Below, piece after piece: positions 11,076-20,136 of a DNA stretch of 64,000 nt. The notes below the pieces were generated by a model. It was not told the origin of the DNA. It ran no database searches and saw only the letters and a program-made list of their open reading frames with translations. A program made the translations under genes and the position numbers. Source of the stretch: Hygrocybe punicea. Taxonomy: Eukaryota; Basidiomycota; Agaricomycetes; Agaricales; Hygrophoraceae. Numbering within the stretch: position 1 is the first letter of the stretch; each line of letters starts with the position of its first letter. The stretch is from assembly GCA_963556145.1 (NCBI GenBank), contig OY744463.1, positions 6,696,001 through 6,760,000 on the forward strand, read 5' to 3'.

Positions 11076-12332
11076 TAGTGAAATGCAGGGGTTTACCCCC
11101 CATGTATAATGCATTTGATTTGGTATTTTTATTACATTATGAATACTTGGAAAAGTGCTGATGTTTTTACATAATGAGGTGAATATAATACATACCTACA
11201 AGTTTGATTATCCAGGGGTACAAAAATTCTCAATGTAATCATATCTAATTCTGCTTTTAAAGCCCAGTGGTACAAAATACCCCTCAAACTCCAAATGGTC
11301 CGAGTTTTCAGGGGTATTTTGTACCCCTGGGATTTACAGCTGTTTGCATGTATCATGACAGTTTTGGGAAATTTTTGAATTGATTGAACAATATGGACTT
11401 AGACAAAATTACTGTACTCAATCTTGTATCTCATGAAATACTGCATGGATTGAGATGGTTGTAGAGGGAAAGTTGTACTATTTTCTAACGGCTATCAGCT
11501 CCTATAATTACATTTGAACAATATTTAGTGTATGATGAGTTGTGGATGAAGTAAGAGGTGACCCAGTGTTTTTTAACACCCAGAATGATATTGTTAAATT
11601 ATGGCATCAAATGAGCTCCTACAAACAAGATTGTAGAGAGAAAGTTGTTCATTTTTTCAAGGGCTAGAAGTACATATACCGTGTTTTTCTTTATTTTTGT
11701 TCTTTGAGCCAACATTACAGCTGGACTACATTTGTTTGCATTGGGATCAAAATATCACAAGAATCATATATGTTGGCTCAAAGAACAAAAATAAAGAAAA
11801 ACACGGTATATGCACTTCTAGCCCTTGAAAAAATGAACAACTTTCTCTCTACAATCTTGTTTGTAGGAGCTCATTTGATGCCATAATTTAACAATATCAT
11901 TCTGGGTGTTAAAAAACACTGGGTCACCTCTTACTTCATCCACAACTCATCATACACTAAATATTGTTCAAATGTAATTATAGGAGCTGATAGCCGTTAG
12001 AAAATAGTACAACTTTCCCTCTACAACCATCTCAATCCATGCAGTATTTCATGAGATACAAGATTGAGTACAGTAATTTTGTCTAAGTCCATATTGTTCA
12101 ATCAATTCAAAAATTTCCCAAAACTGTCATGATACATGCAAACAGCTGTAAAAGCAGAATTAGATATGATTGCATTGAGAATTTTTGTACCCCTGGATAA
12201 TCAAACTTGTTGGTATGTATTATATCCACCTTGCTGTGTAAAAACATCAGCACTTTTCCAAGAATTCATAATGTAATAAAAATACCAAATCAAATGCATT
12301 ATACATGGGGGGTAGACCCCTGCATTTCACTA
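11076..12332. repeat. Long near-perfect palindrome (foldback element), arms about 600 bp
   Basis: The sequence from 11,076 (TAGTGAAATGCAGGGGT) is repeated inverted up to 12,332. The central loop is only about 50-60 bp, near 11,715-11,770. Arms match over almost their whole length with scattered substitutions. The left arm carries an extra 73-bp insert. No coding gene is inside. A transcript through it would fold into a very long hairpin. The TAGTG start resembles the hAT-type ends nearby, but no 8-bp flanking duplication was found. Confidence 0.88.
11260..11332. mobile_element. 73-bp micro-MITE in one palindrome arm
   Basis: The left arm contains a 73-bp segment that the right arm lacks (near 12,150 the right arm reads straight through). 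Its ends are imperfect inverted repeats, GCCCAGTGGTACAAAATACC against CCCAGGGGTACAAAATACCC. TTTA lies on both sides (11,256-11,259 and 11,333-11,336) where the empty arm has one copy. It therefore arrived after the two arms were formed. Confidence 0.75.
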
Positions 12333-12719
12333 CATTGCAGCATAAATCTGGGGAATATTGTGCCTGCTCCGATGTTCACACGATCTTGGAATGCTCTGGC
12401 TGTGATGACATCAGACAGGATCGGAGGATCGGCAGGGACAGGAGGTAAAGCGACCCCAGCAGGCTTGGGGGGGAGCAGGATTGGCATGTTGTGTGTTATG
12501 TAATATACACTCGTCCCTCCGAATGAACATCAGATGCCAGCAGGCTCAGCAACACAGGGTTCCTTGCCCAATAAATCTTTCACCAGCGTGAGTTGGGTGT
12601 ATATTTCTAGCTCTGACTTACAACCTCAGTACTGTTGCATAGGCTGGCTCCCAGCCCAGCAATCGATAATTCCAGAACACTTTCAAAAATTGTCGGATCA
12701 CTTTTGTTGTTTGGTTTCT

Positions 12720-12894
12720 TTTCCCTGACGTGGCACGTATCCTCCTTCATCTTCTCTTCCATTTTCAAAACTTCTCATTCACTATCATTTCCTCTCTCAC
12801 ATTCCTTTACTAGAAATTTCTCCTTCACTTTATCGCTTCCTCTCTCTTTGTTCTTTTTCCATCACTTTATCATTTCCTCCCACATCTGTCCCTC
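12720..12894 (+). promoter_or_regulatory. Pyrimidine-rich leader upstream of alpha-kinase-like gene
   Basis: The 170 bp before the ATG at 12,895 is almost entirely C and T on the coding strand (repeated CTTCATTTCCTCTCTC-type words). This is a composition common just upstream of fungal transcription starts. No TATA box was identified. Confidence 0.4.
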
Positions 12895-15330
12895 ATGAAC
12901 GCTGAACCGGATGAACTTGATTGTGCTCCCTGTGGAGGTTTTGAGAACAAGAATGATGGATGCGGTGTTACCTTTCCCCGAATGGCCACTCATGTTTTGC
13001 ATTGTGCATTATGCAAGAAACTGAAGGCTCGGCTGCGCAGCAAGCAACAATCAAGGCATGTGCCGCTTGACTTTCTATTGACTGTTACTGATTTGTTGGG
13101 TTAGGAGATGCTCACACAATGTTCCGGGTGTGGACTTTGTGGTACGACGCTGAGTGATCCTTGCGGGACTTGCAAGCACAAAGGTGAACTACATTCAGTC
13201 TTTCCAGGATGCTGCTGCCACTCACTCTGTTACAATATGAAGCCCATATTGAAAATGGCACCGTTGACGCAGAATCTCTCACTAGTCAGAACCTGCGTCG
13301 GCATCAGATGGACCAGTGTCTTTTCTGTACAGAGCCTCCTGGTAATACAGCCGGATCCACTACCCCTGTTGCCAAACTTGCAAACCTCCGAGCAAATGTC
13401 AGGAAAGCCAGCAGCTTCACAATCTTTGTTGAAGTCCACCGCAGCACTGCTGCCACATCTGTTGACAAAATTCTTGGTAAAACTTGTGTTCCATATCCAG
13501 AGACTACAGCCTTTCATGGTGAGCTCTCGCATTGCATGCTATGTGTTAAAACATGTACTGATCAATGGCTTGAGGATAGCTTTGAAACAATTTGTGATTG
13601 ACAATATTAATCCACGATGGACGCAAACACACACCTCTGACCTACAGCTGTATGTGGCTGTTTTCATCAATATGGCAGGTACTAATCCATCATCAGGGAT
13701 GAGGTTGAGCTTCGGGGATGGAATAATATCGCCCTGCCACCAGACATAGACTTTCTCACATTGCGGCAATGGTACAACTCACACAATGTTGCAGGTGCCA
13801 AAGAAGTTTTCTTGAAAACTCCTCCTGGTATCAAAAATGCCAAAGGCTCAGCATTCTGTCTCGAACTGTTCATCCATGAAGACAAGGTAAGCTGCAGCTG
13901 CCGACTTCATTTATATTCTAACTGTTTGTTCTAGTACTATGATCGAACTGGTGAGAACAATGTTGACTCTGAGGTTGAAAATTCTGGCGACGAGGTGGCA
14001 TTCGACAACATTACCAACAAAAAGAGAAAGCTGAAGAGCAAGCGTGGGGGCAACAAACATGGAAATTCTAAGCGTGCACAAGGTGAGTCTTTCAAGTTTC
14101 AGTGTTGCTGTTGTTTATTTTGGTTCTCAGGTGATGGTGCCAGCAAACTGCAAAGTGGTTTTGTGCCAGATACTGAGCCCAGCACTGCAGGTCTCAAGGT
14201 CTCATCAGCAAAACACATCATATTCCACCGAACCGTTTGTACAGTTAATGCCGAGACCGGTGCTTACTCACTTGCAGAAAGCGGTGAACCTGAAGAGGGA
14301 CTTCTGAACAAGGATACCTTATTCCTCTTGGCAGCTGAGTGAGGAAAGACAAAAGATGTTTACGGAGTAAGTAATAAAATTCACTCCTTGTCAACATGTG
14401 ATGACCTGAATAACGTCAGATGGTTATCGGAGGTCAAGAATATGTGGCAAAAAAGTTGGTTGATGCTGGTCGTGGTCGGGGTAATTTAACTTTGGATGAA
14501 GAGGCACAGTTGCTATCAGCCGATCTTATCCGACTGAAGCAAATGGAATATTTTGCCAAGGCTTTTGTTGCTCACGCAATGGAAGGGTCAGCCAAGATAA
14601 CTTGTAAGGTTAATGATCAACGCGTCTGAATGCTCTGCTGATGAAATCTATCAGCGTTCCAAATTTCTCATGGGTTTCTGATAAAAGTTTATATGAATGA
14701 TGTTGCACCAACTGCAGAAGATGTCGACCCCACAGATCTACTAGCCACTCATGTGCTTGTCTCTGTGTACCTTGTTGAGCCCTGACGTGCATCGTCTGCT
14801 GTCTTGAAATTTTCTGGAACTTTGGGCATGCACAATTGTACCGAGAAGCACTCTGTGACAATCATGGCATTCAGTCACTTCGTTGTCGAAAATTCAGCAT
14901 GTCACTATATGTTTACAGATATTCAAGGTGAGTCTGAACTCTGGCCATCCTGGTGCAAATTGGTTTGTTGATGAATTTGCAGGCTCTATGGATCGGAATT
15001 CTATTGTGCCGAAGGAGTCGATTTTGACACTCTTTGATCCTATGACCCACACTCTGCCAGGGTAAGTGATCAATATCTCTCTGGTAACTGTTGCCACCAT
15101 CCCTAACTGCACCCCATAGCAAATCTGGCCTCAGTGACCATGGTGTGGATGGTATAACTGACTTCGTCAAGTGTCACAAGTGCACTAACATTTGCGTGGC
15201 GATGAAATTATGCTGGATGTCTGTTCTGAAACAGACATTGCAGGATATTGTGAACAAAGACTCTGCGCTGCCCGAAGCCGTCAATGGGGAGCAGCCTGAA
15301 GCCACTGATGAAGAGTTGGCAGAAGAGTAG
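12895..15330 (+). pseudogene. Alpha-kinase-like gene with premature stop
   Basis: The gene starts at the ATG at 12,895 with CxxC-rich segments (DCAPCGG; then CSGCGLCGTT and CGTCKHK). A linker region follows to about 14,340. The kinase part is recognised from YVAKKLVDAG (near 14,440), VLKFSGTLG (near 14,800), a DIQ/G motif split by an intron at about 14,930-14,981 and ILTLFDPMTH (near 15,020). After another intron (about 15,061-15,120) comes GLSDHGVDGITDF, then FVKCHKCTNIC, matching the C-terminal Cys/His zinc site of alpha-kinases (PF02816 type). One TGA follows VEP near 14,780, where an Arg (CGA) is plausible, and the frame also changes near 13,210. It is therefore called a decayed copy, although an unusual intron cannot be excluded. 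Confidence 0.6.
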
Positions 15331-15978
15331 ATTACAAGTCTCAGTTTTCATTTTACTACTATATCTTAGAATAGCTTGGCTGAGTATGTCTCATCATAAT
15401 AGTTTGGTTGTTTACTGTTCAATGCATTTGATTTAAAGTTACCCTAAAGAGTTGCCTTATTGTGAGTGGGATTGCAAGTGCACGCCATTCAATACAATAG
15501 ATCCTGCGCTGGTCACCCCTCGGTACTTTTCCCAAACTAAACCCAGTCGAAACCTTATGGTTTATCAAAATTGATCCATGCACTATCCGCCATTCGTAGT
15601 ATCCATCACATTCCAGGTTCTATGACTCATTGAGGTTGAGTCATCATCCAATTCAGCTGGGGCTGATTGGATGTGGACACAAAAGCTGATGTCAATTCAC
15701 AAGACATCCAGTCATTTTATTGAAGTCATCAACCCTACTTTGTCTACTCAGGACCCAGAGAATCCAACCTATCTGTTCTCAAGCAATGAGTTGTGGTTGC
15801 TGGCAGCAACACTCTATGGTTGAATTGCACCATCTGACTATACTTCTCTCCTGGTGATCCCTCAATCAGATGAGTTCCCTTATAGGGCTGCAGGTGCACC
15901 ATATCTGCCTTTTCTAATCTGTGACCATCGTTGAACTTGTGATTTGAATTAGGATGGGCTGCCTTTCTCTGCGAGTCA
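15331..15978. other. Decayed repeat between two mobile-type genes
   Basis: No intact gene is visible. On the minus strand about 15,530-15,600 resembles plus-strand 5,340-5,410 (both contain GTGCATGGATCAATTTTG). It is therefore an inverted fragment of the same repeat family that carries the transposase-like gene at 651-5340. Confidence 0.5.
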
Positions 15979-17312
15979 GATGTCACTGATAGACAACTCA
16001 ATGATTTGGATGCTTGTCCAAAGTGCTGACCGACATACCAGTGGGACAGAAAACAAGGTCAACGTGTCTTGGAACACATTGGCACACATATACTCTTCAA
16101 TCCGACTGTCAGTCACATCACTGAGATCTGTGGTTTCTGCTTACGGTCCAACTCAACTTGTATATTTTATTTGCGCAAAGGCAAGGGATCAGGTGGTGGA
16201 CTCCAAGTGGACTTGGTTCGGTCTCATTGTCCCAATCTAGTCAAATTTTCCTACCAGTCTGCTTCGACATCATCCGACTCAGCTCCTTGCAGCAATGTGC
16301 TGGTGCTCTGCCCACTCTGCCCCTCAAAGGATGCTGCTGTCTGGAAATACAACATGAAAATTCATTTTCAGAATAAGCATCCAATGATGGCATGGGCATC
16401 ATATGAACAACCGTTGGACTAGTGGATTGTGGCCACTAGTCCAGTGATCACGTGACCTTCCCACGGTTCAAGCCAGTAGATAACCCTGTTTGGTAGTCAG
16501 TAGAGATTCCAGTCTTAGTCTTAGCCTCCGAGCCAGCGATTAGCTCAAGGACACTCTCCGTGTCCACCATTCAAGATATCTGCTGCAGAGAAGGCCTCCA
16601 TGGAAACTTTATGGAAGAAGCCAAGGATGAAGAAAAAGAAATGGTCTTGCCCAGCACCTCTGCCCATATCTGAGGCACATAGCTCATGGTTAATTATAAG
16701 GCAAGTCCCTATTCTAAGCATGTCCCTACTCCCAAATGCAGTGACAAGCCTGCTGATAACGCAGCATTTGCAGCCACCAACATCCCTCTTGATGACACAG
16801 CAGAGACTCTAGAAGAAGATTGCGAGGCAGAGGTGTCTGATCAAGATGGCGAGGATGATGAGGATTATCAACTGAATGATTGCACTACTTTTCCCAAAGA
16901 GGTCGATGAGCCAGATCGTCAAAATTATCAACCAAATAACCCCACTACTTTGCCCAAAGACATCAACAAGCCAGATTATCAAGGTCTGATTGCCACAGCC
17001 CAATTGGACTTTACCATCACTGCAAGGCCAACTCATTCAGGGTGCTCTCGAAAAATGCGTGACATGACCGAGGTGCATGCATGTATTTGTGGGATCCCAG
17101 TGAGTCAGGAGGATATTGAGGGCGGCAGAGCCGGAATGTGTGCTCAACAGGGCTGTGAAACTCAATGGGTGAGTAAATGTCTGCACAAGCGGAGTCTTAC
17201 TAATACCTTGTCATAGTTCCACCTTGAATGCCTCAATTTTGAGTACACACCATGGAACTGGAAGTGTGATGTACATGCACACATGAGGCCAGCGAAACAA
17301 GCACAGAAGTGA
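15979..17312 (+). pseudogene. Zinc-finger / PHD-like gene, decayed
   Basis: The first part has CPKC, LEHIGTHILF and CxxC...H pairs (CPLCPSK...HFQNKHP, to about 16,420), a C2H2-like arrangement. An acidic linker with short repeats (PKEVDEPD / PKDINKPD) follows. The C-terminal half has CICGIPVSQEDIEGG...CAQQGCETQW. After an intron at about 17,168-17,217 comes FHLECLNFEY...WKCD. Together these give the Cys4-His-Cys3 order of a PHD finger. An in-frame TGA directly follows CPKC near 16,028, and the part between about 16,420 and 16,690 lacks a single open frame. It probably belongs to a mobile gene family; the function is unknown. Confidence 0.45.
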
Positions 17313-17319
17313 TGATAAA

Positions 17320-18450
17320 GGCTTCCCTTTCTGGGATATTATAGAATATACAATTACCATATATAGAAATACAGGGTGGGGTCCCTATCATCACCCAAAA
17401 AAATTTACCAACCCATGTTCAGTTTTTTTGAATCCCGGTTCCTTGGTTCCACATCATTATGAAACGCGCTGTAAAAATGAATGTTTTAAAAATCAAAGAA
17501 CCCAGGTAAAAATGATAACTGGTCAAATACTTTACCAATTGACATAGTTTCAGAGGGAAAGCTTGTCTGCCTTCAAAGGGCTATGTTTCTCTGTATTCAC
17601 ATTTTTTAAATATTTCATCTATAGAGAGTTATAGGCAAATTGTTCATTTCAGTTACTCCAACTTGTACAATGAATATCTCCACAACCAATGCTTGGATTT
17701 ACATGGTTGTGGAGAGAAACTTGTTCTATTTGTCAAGGACTACAAGTACTCCACACCAGACCTTTCTGTATCTCAAAATTATGAAGGATAATTGTATAAA
17801 AATGACTTGTATATAAATAATGTTACAATCATGGTAAAGTCAAAAGCATAGCAAACACAGTCATGGTTGCATGTAGTCCTTGAAAAATAGAACAAGTTTC
17901 TCTCCAAACCATGTAAATCCAAGCATTGGTTGTGGAGATATTCACTGTACAAGTTGGAGTAACTGAAATGAGCAATTCACCTATAACTCTCTATAGATAA
18001 AATATTTTTTAAATGTAAATACAGAGAAACATAGCCCTTTAAAGGCAGACAGCCCTTTGACTTTAAAATGTTTATTTTTAAATATCGAGGCACTCTCACA
18101 GACTCTCATTGGCACGGTCAGGTGAAAGGTGAATTGTTGTAGCAAATGAGAAAAACATTGCGTGCAACAAGCAGTATGAGTCCAACCTTCGAAATCGTCA
18201 TTGGATATCACAACGGAAAGTGGTAAATTTACAAATTGTCTGTCTACGGTTTGGGAAAGCAGTCATCTAATACAGATAAACATTGTCCGTGAGGGAAAGC
18301 GGAATATAATCTGATAGCTACTTGATAGCGTCAGACCGTATTTGAAAAGAGGAGTAAGAACACAGAAGCTTACAGTATTTCAATGGTCAACATCAAGATA
18401 CCCTATCTTGACGTTATAAGCAATCGTGGAAAAGCGAATGTAGCCATCAG
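17320..18450. other. Gene-free AT-rich stretch holding a palindrome
   Basis: No gene was seen. It contains the palindrome at 17,565-18,050 and forms the border between the transposon-rich part and the host gene island. Confidence 0.6.
17565..18050. repeat. Second long palindrome, arms about 185 bp
   Basis: The sequence at about 17,565-17,750 recurs inverted at about 17,868-18,050 (for example CTCCACAACCAATGCTTGGA against its complement, and TATAGAGAGTTATAG against CTATAACTCTCTATA). About 115 bp of AT-rich spacer separates them. It is a foldback type like 11,076-12,332 but of different sequence. No target duplication was found. Confidence 0.8.
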
Positions 18451-18452
18451 AC

Positions 18453-19274
18453 TCAGAGTGCCGTCGCTGCTCGGGTCGGCATCCTCTCCGGGCGGAACTT
18501 CTGCACAAACTCAAACTGTGGGCCAGTCTCTGGGCTGTGGGGGAACCGGGTACACTTCTCCACGGTCTTCCACTCTCGCGCAATGGTCCGGAGCGCCTCG
18601 TCCCCGTTTCTAGCAATGCCACTCTCTACCAACCAGCACCCGACGACCATGCCGGTCCGCCCGATCCCGCCTCGGCAGTGCACAGCACTGATGCGGCCAC
18701 GGCGCTCGTTATCGCGTAGCACGTGCAGCACACGGTACATATAGTCAACGGACTGGGGGAGCGAGCGGTCGCGGATAGGAAAGCGGTGGTACTCTATGGA
18801 GTGGGATTCAGCGCCGAGGAGGACGGCGCGGGTGGATAGGTGCGGAGCGTAGGGAGAGAGCTCGCCGCATTCTGTGAGGTCGATGAAGGTGCGGACGCCA
18901 GCATCCAATAGGGCATCGAGTTTCTTTGGACAGGAGGGGGCCCAGGGGTACTCGCAAGCAATAAGATGGTCGGTGGCCCAATAGGAGTTTGGGATTGGAC
19001 GGGGATTTATGACGGGTTGTCGCACTAGGCGACGGGGAGAAGTTGTGGATTGGGCGGGAAGAGTGAGGGCGTGTAGGTCTAGTATTGCACTGGTGAGGCG
19101 AGGTTTGGAGAGGGGTATGAGGGTAGCGTTGAGAAGGTACTGGCAAATTGATGAAATGTAGAAAGCAATCAAGTCTGCAACGACAAACATATTCGTAAAA
19201 TGAAGGTGGAGCCTGTACCAACAAAACGCTTGCAAGGTTATAGATTTAAAGGTAAAGAGCCTTCCGTGTGGCAT
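18453..19274 (-). CDS. Protein tyrosine/dual-specificity phosphatase family protein
   Basis: The 273-residue frame contains the signature HCRGGIGRTG at about residues 199-208, which is HCx5R of cysteine-based phosphatases: nucleophilic Cys and phosphate-binding Arg. Before it lies IDLTECGELSPY, typical of the substrate-side loops, and SVDYMYRVLHVL. After it come the helices of a compact PTP domain. The first 80 residues look unlike the family, and the sequence near 19,150 offers an acceptor-like TTGCCAG. The true start may therefore be in an upstream exon, or close to the NPRPIPNSYW segment. The substrate (phosphoprotein, lipid or RNA cap) cannot be told. Confidence 0.8.
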   Translation of the reverse strand: MPHGRLFTFKSITLQAFCWYRLHLHFTNMFVVADLIAFYISSICQYLLNATLIPLSKPRLTSAILDLHALTLPAQSTTSPRRLVRQPVINPRPIPNSYWATDHLIACEYPWAPSCPKKLDALLDAGVRTFIDLTECGELSPYAPHLSTRAVLLGAESHSIEYHRFPIRDRSLPQSVDYMYRVLHVLRDNERRGRISAVHCRGGIGRTGMVVGCWLVESGIARNGDEALRTIAREWKTVEKCTRFPHSPETGPQFEFVQKFRPERMPTRAATAL

Positions 19275-20136
19275 TGTCGTGGGGAGTAGTCACGTGGTCA
19301 ACGGTCCGACTCCGTCCGTTCACTCCCAGCAGCATCAATGCTGCATCATAGGAACAGCATCAAGCCACTGACAGCATCAAGCCACTGACGGTCTATCGCA
19401 ATGCTGGCAAGTCCATTGTCAACGGACCTTAACCTACGTCGGCTGTGAATGTCAAGTGCTATCGCGGGCTGCATGTCATCAGCGTGCTCGACTTCCAGGA
19501 ATGTCGTCGCACGGCGTCTTGTCAAGACAAGTCACTAGTGCACAAAGATGGCCCAACATCTGGCCTTCCTCTCCCATTCCGAAAAACAAAATTGGCAAGC
19601 CTTTTTTTTGCCTTCCGGCTGACCTTCCAACCGGGCTTACACATGCTGTGATCCTTATCCTCATCGCTAGCATGAGATACTTCGGTAGATAGTGATCGAC
19701 GACCCCCCCAGTCGAGGTCACCATCACGGAGTATCATGATCTTGGTCTGTTGTGTAAAGCTAATCGATGAACTGCTACCCATTTCGCCTAATCAGCTGGG
19801 CGGATACATGGTATAAACAATACCCAAGAAAAAATCGTAAACCAACATTTCATCTTTTTCTTTTTCCCCCATCATGATCGGAGTCAAACCTAGTCATTTA
19901 TCCCTATATACAATACCCGTTGATTCTCAACCATGGATGAAGCAGGATCGAGTGAGTCTTTGCAGCGGCGAAAGCAGGCGAGAGATGGAGTTCCATGCAT
20001 TATCGATGGAACCCCGTTGCCACACTTCTAACGAACCCTGCACCCTTCGGATCGGTTGGGAACTAAATCCTTTCCAACGCCAACCCGGTATAATTTCTTT
20101 TACACCACAAAAAAAAAAAAAAACATCCCGCGATAA
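19275..20136. other. Intergenic, no gene recognised
   Basis: No gene was recognised. A 17-bp word (AGCATCAAGCCACTGAC) is directly repeated near 19,355-19,390, and a 15-bp poly-A tract lies near 20,107. Short open frames on both strands lack family features. Confidence 0.5.

Larger units (their letters stand above)
10855..12487 (-). pseudogene. Small unknown minus-strand gene, interrupted by a palindromic element
   Basis: The ATG at 12,487 opens a proline-rich segment (MPILLPPKPAGVALPPVP) that runs about 51 codons to the edge of the palindrome near 12,335. On the far side, from about 11,074, a short exon ends in a GTGAGT donor. An acceptor near 11,015 leads into a second exon that ends at the TAG at 10,855-10,857 with GYGFSNIGQLGARRKAIGRA near its end. 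The product would be about 105 residues without the insertion. I do not recognise the family. No target duplication was found around the palindrome, so the joint is inferred only from continuity of reading. Confidence 0.4.

Noticed and set aside
11076..12332. hAT element with long TIRs
   Set aside because: The TAGTG ends are suggestive, but no 8-bp duplication could be found and the whole element is palindrome. It is kept as a foldback repeat.
19445..19782. Overlapping plus and minus frames
   Set aside because: No family features, no splice context and no agreement between frames; treated as intergenic.
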